From Paenibacillus typhae (GTDB lineage Bacteria > Bacillota > Bacilli > Paenibacillales > Paenibacillaceae): a stretch of DNA of 64,000 nucleotides. Below are positions 25,716 through 33,143 of the stretch, piece by piece; position 1 is the stretch's first letter; each line of letters opens with the position of its first letter. The notes below the pieces were generated by a model. The model did not search any database. It was not told the origin of the DNA and saw nothing but the letters and a program-made list of their open reading frames with translations. Where the stretch lies: assembly GCF_900099765.1 (NCBI RefSeq), contig NZ_FNDX01000023.1:30023-94022 (forward strand), read 5' to 3'. A program made the translations under genes and the position numbers.

Positions 25716-27728
25716 ATGGATCAAATGGGAACCCACTATAATACTTGGATTGTTTTACTATCTTTTGCACTTGCTGTTACTGCGGCCTATTCGGCGCTTA
25801 ACCTGATTTCCAAGGTTCCCCACTCCACAGGAAGAATCCGCCGGCTCTGGCTTATGTCAGCCGCATGCGTACTCGGCAGCGGAATGTGGGCCATGCATTT
25901 CGTCGGTATTATGGCTACCCATTTTCCGTTTGAGATCGGCTACCGTCCGGGCAGAGCGGTATTATCCCTGCTGGTCAGCATGCTCTGCAGCTTCGGGGCG
26001 TTGTGGATTGCCACCGTACCCCGCCAGAGGATGTGGCGGCGGACACTTAGCGGGCTGATTCTGGGTGCAGGGATTTCCGTGATGCATTATATCGGAATCT
26101 CCTCTATGGAGATTGAAGGCAAGATGCATTATGAGCCGCTCGCCCAGGCGATTTCCGTTCTGATAGCCCTGCTGGCATCTTACATCGGTATTTTTCTGTT
26201 CCGGCGGTTCCGGGAGCAGGAGTATTTCAGCCGGCGCTGGAAGTTCGCTTCCGCCCTGTTCATCGGATTCGCAGTTACCGGTATGCATTATATAAGCCTT
26301 AGAACAAGCTATTTTCAATATGACGGATGGAATGGCACCAAGCCTGTTGTCATGGAGACAGATGTAATTCTGCTGACCGGAGTATCCCTCGTAACCCTGT
26401 TTATGCTGGCCATCTCCGGCGGGGCAGTGTTCCTTGACCGGCATGTGCTGGAACGGATGGCCTATCATGATCCGCTGACCGAGCTGCCGAACCGCCATGG
26501 TCTGGAGCGCTATTTCAGGGATGAGTTCTTCGGTGACAATCCGGGAGCAGTGTTCTTTGTGGACCTGGACCGCTTCAAATCAATTAATGATACCCTCGGG
26601 CATGATATCGGCGATTTGCTGCTGCAGGAGGTTGCAGACCGGCTGAGAACATGCGTAGGCTCCAAAGGTAAGGTATTCCGGCTCGGCGGCGATGAATTTC
26701 TGATTGCCCTGCCGGATTCCAGTATAGAGAACGCCCAGGAGGAGGCCCTGCACATTCTGCAGGAGCTCAAGAAATCATACAGCATTGAAGGTAATGAGCT
26801 GTATGTGACGGCCAGTGTCGGCATCAGCATGACACCGGCGCACGGCACGGACCGTTCAGCTCTGATGAAGGCTGCCGATACGGCACTATACACCTCGAAG
26901 GACTCCGGCAAGAACAAGTTCAGTGTGTTCGACCAGGAGATGAACCGCTACCAGCTCCGGCGCATGTCGCTGGAGAAGGATCTGCGCAAGGCGCTTGCCC
27001 GCTCGGAGTTTATGGTAGTCTATCAGCCTAAATGGGACTCTCTGATGAATGTCACTGTCGGCCTTGAGGCGCTGCTGCGCTGGAAGCATCCGGATCACGG
27101 GATCATCTCCCCGGCGGAATTCATCCCGATTGCCGAGGAGACCGGCCTGATCGTACCGATTACCTACTGGATGCTGCAGGATGTCTGTGTCCAGAATATG
27201 AGCTGGCATAAAGACCAGATCGCAAATGTGCCTGTGTCGATTAATATGTCGGCAAGAATGTTCGAGAACGGAAGCCTGTACGATGTAGTTTCCGAGGCGC
27301 TTGCCAGCTCCGGTCTTGAACCGCACTTTCTCGAGCTGGAGATTACCGAATCCATTGCCATGAACAATATGGAGGAGACGGTAGCCCAGCTCTCCAAGCT
27401 CCGGGATATCGGTGTACGCGTGTCTCTGGACGACTTCGGGACTGGCTTCTCCTCACTCGGAAATCTTGATGAGATTCCGGTCAACACGCTCAAGATCGAC
27501 CAGGTGTTTATCCGCAAGAGCAAAATGCATTCCAAAAAAGCCATCATCAGCAATATCATCGCTATCGCCAGCAACCTCAATATGGAGGTAGTCGCCGAGG
27601 GCGTTGAAACACCCGAGCAGATTGAGCTGCTGCAGTCCTTGGGCTGCCGGGTCATGCAGGGCTTCTACTACGGCCGCCCGATGCCGGTGAATGAGCTGGG
27701 CCAATGGTTTATTGAGAACACGGCCTAG
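25716..27728 (+). CDS. MHYT-GGDEF-EAL membrane c-di-GMP enzyme
   Basis: 670 residues. Seven-helix MHYT sensor (about 1-240) with three repeats containing MHFVGI, MHYIGISSM and MHYISLRTS; the Met/His residues are proposed to bind copper and sense oxygen, CO or NO. GGDEF at 324-328 (RLGGDEF), EAL at 451-453 (LEALLRW), with NMSARMF, EITES, LDDFGTGFSSL, KIDQVFI and AEGVETPEQ intact. ATG 25716 chosen: AGAGGTCAACT precedes it; the GTG at 25701 lacks a site. Third such enzyme in 15 kb, alone in its unit. Confidence 0.94.
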   Translation: MDQMGTHYNTWIVLLSFALAVTAAYSALNLISKVPHSTGRIRRLWLMSAACVLGSGMWAMHFVGIMATHFPFEIGYRPGRAVLSLLVSMLCSFGALWIATVPRQRMWRRTLSGLILGAGISVMHYIGISSMEIEGKMHYEPLAQAISVLIALLASYIGIFLFRRFREQEYFSRRWKFASALFIGFAVTGMHYISLRTSYFQYDGWNGTKPVVMETDVILLTGVSLVTLFMLAISGGAVFLDRHVLERMAYHDPLTELPNRHGLERYFRDEFFGDNPGAVFFVDLDRFKSINDTLGHDIGDLLLQEVADRLRTCVGSKGKVFRLGGDEFLIALPDSSIENAQEEALHILQELKKSYSIEGNELYVTASVGISMTPAHGTDRSALMKAADTALYTSKDSGKNKFSVFDQEMNRYQLRRMSLEKDLRKALARSEFMVVYQPKWDSLMNVTVGLEALLRWKHPDHGIISPAEFIPIAEETGLIVPITYWMLQDVCVQNMSWHKDQIANVPVSINMSARMFENGSLYDVVSEALASSGLEPHFLELEITESIAMNNMEETVAQLSKLRDIGVRVSLDDFGTGFSSLGNLDEIPVNTLKIDQVFIRKSKMHSKKAIISNIIAIASNLNMEVVAEGVETPEQIELLQSLGCRVMQGFYYGRPMPVNELGQWFIENTA

Positions 27729-27752
27729 ATAATACATAATGCTGCTGCTACT

Positions 27753-27795
27753 GTTAACGCGGCAATCTGCTGGACAAGCGGGTTGCCGCGTTAAC
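27753..27795 (+). terminator. Hairpin after the MHYT c-di-GMP gene
   Basis: Perfect 13-bp stem GTTAACGCGGCAA (27753-27765) / TTGCCGCGTTAAC (27783-27795) followed by GGTTT; 25 bases after the stop codon. Likely terminator with a weak T run. Confidence 0.65.
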
Positions 27796-27921
27796 GGTTT
27801 ACTGGCCGGATAACGCTGCTTGTGTGTACCCCTTCTGCGAGAAATGTCTGGGCTTGACCCTTTATTAGGCCAAAAAGGGTCTGGTCAATCCTAGCGAACC
27901 GACCGACTGAGATTCCCCCGC

Positions 27922-28116
27922 ATCTAGTTGGATTTTTGCTATCTAATTCTCTGCTAAACGCTGCTGACAGGAAACTAGGTGGAAAAACGTCACTTCATTT
28001 TGCCGTAATCGCCTCCAGAGCGATAAATGACTCGAAATAGATGCCCTTTTTCTACCTAATAGTCGTAACTGTGAAAAAAAGGCGAAATTAAGTGCCGAAA
28101 ATCCAATTAGTTAGAT
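27922..28116. repeat. Nested imperfect palindrome (element C) in a gene-free region
   Basis: Part of the 812-base stretch 27729-28540 that holds no credible gene. Outer arms ATCTA..TGGATTTT (27922-27936) and AAAATCCA..TAGAT (28098-28116); next helix TAGGTGGAAAAA (27976-27987) with TTTTTCTACCTA (28047-28058), one G-U pair; then TCATTT with AAATGA and an apical ATCGC/GCGAT hairpin. Just upstream, GACCCTTT/AAAGGGTC (27856-27881) is another hairpin. The layered pairing looks like a structured dispersed repeat or RNA, not a simple terminator. Confidence 0.6.
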
Positions 28117-28214
28117 TGAGCTTCCAAGTGTGCAAGGGGGAGTGGCGGAAGAGTGCTGCGCTTAGAAGCTTTAACGTCTGCCGGGAACCCTCTCCAAGTC
28201 ATTTAAAAGTAACC

Positions 28215-28256
28215 AAAAAAGCAGCCAAGTCCGTTGTCAGGACTTGCTGCTTTTTT
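28215..28256 (+). terminator. Symmetric strong terminator in gene-free region
   Basis: AAAAAAGCAGC-C-AAGTCC / GGACTT-GCTGCTTTTTT, with A and T runs on both sides, so bidirectional. No protein gene lies next to it; it would end a transcript crossing 27.8-28.2 kb or run-through from the chemoreceptor gene. A CCCCCTCTTT/AAAGGGGGGG palindrome follows at 28261-28280. Confidence 0.8.
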
Positions 28257-28285
28257 CTATCCCCCTCTTTAAAGGGGGGGATTCT

Positions 28286-28534
28286 TTAAAGGGTGTTGAG
28301 ATGAACGTTGAGGTGGGAGCGGCGGAGGGGAAGTTTGGAACTGTAGGAGCGTTAGCGTCCGCCTGAAAGCTTTTCGAAGAAAAGCTAGCTACGGAAGCAT
28401 ATGCTGTGTTTGAATTTCAACCGCGGCGGCGGTTTCAAATTAGGAAATTCAAACATAACAGCGGCCGGAAGTCCAAACATTCCCCGCAGCTGCGGCCTAA
28501 CCTCAACCCCCGGTCATTTAAAAATGCCCTTTAA
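28286..28534. repeat. Structured repeat element, copy A
   Basis: 249 bases ending seven bases from the chemoreceptor stop. Helices from outside in: TTAAAGGG (28286-28293)/CCCTTTAA (28527-28534); GTTGAGGT (28307-28314)/ACCTCAAC (28500-28507); GGGGAAGTTTGGA (28327-28339)/TCCAAACATTCCCC (28472-28485, one bulge); CCGC (28359-28362)/GCGG (28461-28464); side hairpin AGCTTTTC-GAA-GAAAAGCT (28368-28386); TGTTTGAATTTC (28407-28418)/GAAATTCAAACA (28444-28455); apical AACCGC/GCGGTT (28419-28434). 46 bases at 28319-28364 and 28 bases at 28457-28484 match copy B at 35.6 kb with two and zero differences. Confidence 0.85.
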
Positions 28535-28540
28535 CAAATC

Positions 28541-30235
28541 CTATATTTTAAAGTTCTCAACAAGCACCTGAAGCTTCTCCGCCAGCGAAGACAGGAAGGC
28601 GGCGGAAGCCTCCACCTCCTGCATAGCAGCAAGCTGCTCCTGGGAGGAAGCGGAGAGCATCTCTGCGCCTTCGGCAGTCTGGTTGGAGACAGCCACGATG
28701 CTCTGGATCGCAGCTACCAGATCGCTGGAGATGAGAGCGAGATCACGGACGGTCTCGGAAATCTGCTGGCTCTGGGAGGACATGTCCGAGACGGAGGTTT
28801 CAATCTCCGAGAAGGATTTGCCGGCAGCAATAATCATGGCTTTGCCCTCGACCATTTCATCGGTGGAGCGTCTCATGGTCTCTCCGGCTTTGTCCATCTG
28901 ACTGACAATTTGGCTTACCAGCTCGCCGATCTGGGCAGCGGAGTTAGCCGAGCGTTCAGCCAGCTTGCGTACGGAACCGGCTACTACGGCAAAGCCGCGT
29001 CCTTCCTCGCCGGCCCGGGCAGCTTCAATAGCTGCATTCAGTGACAGAAGGTTGGTCTCCTCGGCAATACTGGAGATCGTACCGACAATACTCTCAATCT
29101 CCTTGGAATGACTGCCCAGCGTTTCGATGATTCCGGACAGATCGCTGATACTCTCACTTACGACCTGCATTTGAGAGGTGGTAGAATCCATGGATTCACG
29201 CCCGTTGCGGGCCTTGAGCGCATTATCTGCAGCTGTGTTCATTGCAGTGTCGGCAGTGCTGGCAATTTCCGTGATGAACCTCGACATCTCCTGCACAGAC
29301 CGGTAGCTGCCCTCCAGATTGCGCAGCTGGGTGTTGGCACCGTCGGCCAGATCAATGGTGACATTGACGCTGTGCTCTCCGGCCCGGTTGGTCTCCTGTG
29401 CGCTGGCGGACAGCTCTTGCGAAGAGGAAGCGACCAGCATCGACGTATCGTTGACCTGAGTGATTAGATTGCGCAGACTGGTCGTCATTTCATTGAAATC
29501 CCGGGCCAGCGTGCCGATTTCATCTTTGCTTTTGAACAGAATCGGCTCCTGGGAAAGATCACCTCTGGCAACCGTGTTAACAGAGCCCGAGAGTCTGGTA
29601 AGCGGTCTGGTGGTTCTGCGGATAAATATGTATGCGGCAATAATAGCGATAACGAGAATCGATGCGCCGATGATGAAGGGCTGAAGGATAATATCCTGTG
29701 TCCGTTCCTGCACGAGAGCGCCGTCGAAATTGATAGCCATTAGAGCAATGATAGGTTTTGTGGGATCATGATCCTGATAGATGGGGCCATAGCCGGTCTT
29801 GAGCGAGGTACCTTGATAGGTATAAACCTTGGAGTATGCAGAATGCTTCATGGTGGTAATCATAGCTTTGTCTTCTTCCGAGAAGTAGAACGGATCGCCG
29901 GCTTTGTATCCTCTTTCTTTGAGGTTGGCGTCAGCCGCGAGAATTGTACCGTCCAGCGACAGAATGAAGGATTCTTTAAAAATCGGTTTATGGTCATTGA
30001 TCCAGCCGATGCGGTCTTCGATGGCAGCCAGCTTGCTGGTATCTCCTGCAGCCAGAGCCGAAATATCGGCGGGATCGACGAGTCCGGTTGTAATATTGGC
30101 GCAGCCTACCAATTCTATACCTGCAGCTTCGTCTAACTGCTTGTACGCAGCGCGGTATCCGAAGAACCCGATGGATGATCCGACGAGAAGTAACACGATA
30201 AGCATCATCCAAGTTAATTTTGTTGCCAATTTCAT
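28541..30235 (-). CDS. Methyl-accepting chemotaxis protein
   Basis: 564 residues. N-terminal helix about 7-27, extracellular sensor (about 30-185), second helix near 190-210, HAMP (RRTTRPLTRLSGSVNTVARGDL), then a methyl-accepting signalling domain with the hairpin tip EETNLLSLNAAIEAARAGEEGRGFAVVA. Such receptors steer CheA kinase activity at the cell pole. Start: ATG 30235 begins the Lys-containing signal anchor; a GTG at 30247 in frame is also possible and the ribosome binding site is weak for both. Ligand unknown. A structured repeat follows its stop codon. Confidence 0.93.
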   Translation of the reverse strand: MKLATKLTWMMLIVLLLVGSSIGFFGYRAAYKQLDEAAGIELVGCANITTGLVDPADISALAAGDTSKLAAIEDRIGWINDHKPIFKESFILSLDGTILAADANLKERGYKAGDPFYFSEEDKAMITTMKHSAYSKVYTYQGTSLKTGYGPIYQDHDPTKPIIALMAINFDGALVQERTQDIILQPFIIGASILVIAIIAAYIFIRRTTRPLTRLSGSVNTVARGDLSQEPILFKSKDEIGTLARDFNEMTTSLRNLITQVNDTSMLVASSSQELSASAQETNRAGEHSVNVTIDLADGANTQLRNLEGSYRSVQEMSRFITEIASTADTAMNTAADNALKARNGRESMDSTTSQMQVVSESISDLSGIIETLGSHSKEIESIVGTISSIAEETNLLSLNAAIEAARAGEEGRGFAVVAGSVRKLAERSANSAAQIGELVSQIVSQMDKAGETMRRSTDEMVEGKAMIIAAGKSFSEIETSVSDMSSQSQQISETVRDLALISSDLVAAIQSIVAVSNQTAEGAEMLSASSQEQLAAMQEVEASAAFLSSLAEKLQVLVENFKI

Positions 30236-30449
30236 TGTTTGCACCACCAGCCCTGACTCTCTAAAATTTGGTGATATTTGTTATCACTGCTACGATTATA
30301 GCGCATCAATGTTCCCGGAGCATTAGCGAGAATATAGTATTTTTGTGTCGGAAAATGCAGGCTTTTTCAGGGTTTAGGCAAAAACATTGAATCCGCCCTG
30401 CCGAAAATGGTACGCTTGAAGCAGGACAAACGGACTGGGAGTGAGAGGG

Positions 30450-30881
30450 ATGGCACAGAAAATTGATCCGTTGATTGAAGCCCTGGGATTATCCATGTGG
30501 AGAGTACAGCGTAAAATCACATCGCAGATGTCTTTGCATAAAGAAATCGGCCTTACAGTGCCGCAATTTCATCTGCTGCATATCATTGCCCGTGAGAAAA
30601 AGGCACGGGTCATCCAGCTGGCAGAGCAGCTCGATGTGAAGTCGAGCGCGGTAACGGTAATGCTGGACCGTCTGGAGCTGCTTGGCCTTACTGCCCGCGT
30701 GCAGGATGAGAATGACCGCAGGGCCGTAACAGTGACGCTTACCGAAAAAGGCGAGGAGCTGCTCAAGGAAGCGCAGAACCGCTCGCTGGTTCTGCTGACC
30801 GAGCATCTGGCGATCCTGAAGCCGGAGGAACTGGAGAAGTTCGCTGAATACTATACGCTTCTGGAGAAGCAGGAGCGGTAA
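30450..30881 (+). CDS. MarR family transcriptional regulator
   Basis: 143 residues, all-alpha with a winged helix: helix-turn-helix RVIQLAEQLDVKSSAVTVMLDRLELLGL followed by wing VQDENDRRAVTVTLTEKGEELL, where the DRR residues mark the family. Binds palindromic DNA as a dimer, usually as a repressor lifted by small phenolic ligands. ATG 30450 is placed 8 bases after GGGAG; a GTG at 30441 sits directly on that site and is unlikely. It diverges from the chemoreceptor gene and meets ltaS at a shared terminator; its target is not evident. Confidence 0.9.
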   Translation: MAQKIDPLIEALGLSMWRVQRKITSQMSLHKEIGLTVPQFHLLHIIAREKKARVIQLAEQLDVKSSAVTVMLDRLELLGLTARVQDENDRRAVTVTLTEKGEELLKEAQNRSLVLLTEHLAILKPEELEKFAEYYTLLEKQER

Positions 30882-30930
30882 TGACAGACTGGTCTCCGGG
30901 CTTATTTATTGAATAGAAGCAGCGCAATAA

Positions 30931-30970
30931 CAAAACAGCCAGGCTCCATCACCGGAGCCTGGCTGTTTGT
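30931..30970. terminator. Bidirectional terminator between marR and ltaS
   Basis: 15-bp perfect stem AAACAGCCAGGCTCC (30933-30947) / GGAGCCTGGCTGTTT (30954-30968), six-base loop, serving two convergent genes. Confidence 0.85.
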
Positions 30971-30989
30971 CATTGTTTCTGGCTTCAAT

Positions 30990-32861
30990 CTATTCTGCTG
31001 CAGGCGCTCTATCCGGCAGCTGCGTGACATAGCTGTCAGAGAGCTGGCGGAGTCTCAGTGCACGGTTGTATTCGTCCTCTGTTCCGGCAGGAGCCTGCCC
31101 TCCGGAAGCAAGAATATACTGCGTGTTATCTTCAAAGCTGTTGCCCGGAATGAGCAGCCCGGAGCTGGCGATGAAGGAGCCGGTCGGCAGGTAGTAGCGC
31201 TGCGGCAACAAATTGTATGTCTGGGCAGTCAGGTCCTGGCCGAAATGAATGGTGCTGTCCAGCGACACCCCGAGCAGGCTCGCAGCGGTCGGCATAATAT
31301 CCACTTCTCCCCCGACCTGCTCAAGCGTCTGCGGCTGCAGGCTGCCTTGCTCATGAATCATGAGCGGAATGTTCAGCATGTTGGCGTACTCATACTCATG
31401 TCCGTAGATTTCTTCCATCAGCTGCTTATCGTCATGATCCAGGGAATAAATCGGCAGACCCATGTGGTCCCCGTACACCATAATCAGGCTGTCATCCCAT
31501 ACACCGCTGGCCTTCAGCTCTTCAACAAATTGCCCGAACGCGTAATCGGCATAATTCTGTGAGCGGATATAGTCGCCGACAAAGGTGCCTTCGTAACGCT
31601 CTGGCAGCTTCATCTGGTATTTTTCCTCAGGAATCGTAAACGGATGGTGGGCTGACATGGAGATCACCTGGGCGTAGAACGGCTTGCCGTCCTGGTCCAT
31701 TTCCTTCAGCTTGTCGGCTGTTTTGCGGTAGAGCACTTCATCGGACGGTCCGAAGAAGAAGGTATCCTCATCCCCGAAAAACTTATGGTCGTAATAGTGC
31801 TCGAAGCCGAGTGCTTTATACAGCTCTCCACGGTTCCAGAATTCCACGTCATTGGTGTGGAAGGTGGCGGTCTGATAGCCGCTGGCCTGCAGGAGGCGCG
31901 GGAGGCTTGGCAGCTCTTTATCGACATAAGACATCGTGGCCGCACCCTTAGGCGGAATATAGAAGGAAGAGTTGACCACGAATTCCGCATCCGAGGTATT
32001 TCCCTGGCCGACCATCTGATAGAAGTTAGGGAAATACAGGCTGTCTTTCATCAGGCTGTTCAGGTTAGGCGTAATCTCTTTGCCGTCGATTGTAAGCCCC
32101 AGCAGGAAGTTCTGGAAGGATTCCAGCTGGATAATAATCAGGTTCTTGCCTTTGGCCGCACCCTGGAACGGGGAAACGGCCGCCGGATCGATTCCTTTTA
32201 CCTCATTGATAACGTCCTGTGTAATTTCACTGGCCTTAACCAGCTCCGGTTTGTCTTGAGCAAAAATGGCGTAGACCTCATAATTAAGAAGTCCCATTTC
32301 CTGCGCTTTCTTGATTTCATTCATGCTGGCCTTATTAGGCAGAACATTGAACAGGCAGAGACCGAGCGACAGGGCGAACAGCAGACTGTAGGAAAATCTC
32401 GACTTGCCGCTCCGGCGGTTGATCTTTTCTTTTTTATAAGTACGGCCTTTCTTATTGAAAAAGAAATAAATGCCAAAGATGATAATGTCGGAAAAGATCA
32501 GCAGATAATACGGGTCCATCAGGGAAAAGACGCTGTTGCGTACAGCGGTTACCTGATTAACCTGTTCAGCCGCCTGGTAGGTGACGATTACACCGTAATA
32601 TTTGAAGTACATAATGGCCGCGAAAAAGATTGCCGTTACAAGCAGGTTGACCAGCATGTAAAGTCCTAGCTTGCGTTTGGAGGCGAAGGCCTCAATGAGA
32701 CAGAACAGTGCCCAGATAAAAGGGATTTCCGTTATCAGTGATTTCCAGGACAGCAGATCCCCGAAAATAACGCCCCAGGCCAGGAAGCTTTTGAGTATAA
32801 AAATAAGCGTAAAAAACACGAATGGTTTGGCTACCCACCGTTTAATAGTAAGGGATGACAC
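30990..32861 (-). CDS. ltaS: Lipoteichoic acid synthase family protein (LtaS-type)
   Basis: 623 residues. Five N-terminal membrane helices (to about residue 210) and an extracellular sulfatase-fold domain. The catalytic Thr is Thr289 in GNTSDAEF, matching the position of Thr300 in the S. aureus enzyme; the metal site includes the IIIQLESFQNF stretch and YGDHMGLP. The enzyme polymerises glycerol-phosphate from phosphatidylglycerol onto a glycolipid anchor. GTG start at 32861 with AGAAGG eight bases before it. Paralogues (primase or stress forms) exist in bacilli and cannot be told apart by eye. Confidence 0.92.
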   Translation of the reverse strand: MSSLTIKRWVAKPFVFFTLIFILKSFLAWGVIFGDLLSWKSLITEIPFIWALFCLIEAFASKRKLGLYMLVNLLVTAIFFAAIMYFKYYGVIVTYQAAEQVNQVTAVRNSVFSLMDPYYLLIFSDIIIFGIYFFFNKKGRTYKKEKINRRSGKSRFSYSLLFALSLGLCLFNVLPNKASMNEIKKAQEMGLLNYEVYAIFAQDKPELVKASEITQDVINEVKGIDPAAVSPFQGAAKGKNLIIIQLESFQNFLLGLTIDGKEITPNLNSLMKDSLYFPNFYQMVGQGNTSDAEFVVNSSFYIPPKGAATMSYVDKELPSLPRLLQASGYQTATFHTNDVEFWNRGELYKALGFEHYYDHKFFGDEDTFFFGPSDEVLYRKTADKLKEMDQDGKPFYAQVISMSAHHPFTIPEEKYQMKLPERYEGTFVGDYIRSQNYADYAFGQFVEELKASGVWDDSLIMVYGDHMGLPIYSLDHDDKQLMEEIYGHEYEYANMLNIPLMIHEQGSLQPQTLEQVGGEVDIMPTAASLLGVSLDSTIHFGQDLTAQTYNLLPQRYYLPTGSFIASSGLLIPGNSFEDNTQYILASGGQAPAGTEDEYNRALRLRQLSDSYVTQLPDRAPAAE

Positions 32862-33143
32862 AGCTTCGCCTTCTTTCTTAGAGATGAAACGCCGCTCCCG
32901 GCTGGGAGGATGCAGCGCTTGGACAAGAGAATTCCTATATTAATAGACCTTATTATGCAGCGCTGGCAGGTGAATGTCAAAAAACAGAAATGCCGTATAA
33001 CCTCACTTAACTGCGTAATAAATGATGCGCGTACGTGAACCGGATATTATCTTACTCAGATTAGAGCATACGGGGTAAAAAGCAGGAAAACGGTGGTTCA
33101 CGCCAAAAAGGGCGAGCGATAGAAGGGGGGCAGGCTTTAAAAA

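Noticed and set aside
28092..28289. 65-codon open frame in the gene-free region
   Set aside because: Crosses a strong terminator hairpin, no ribosome binding site, composition unlike a protein.
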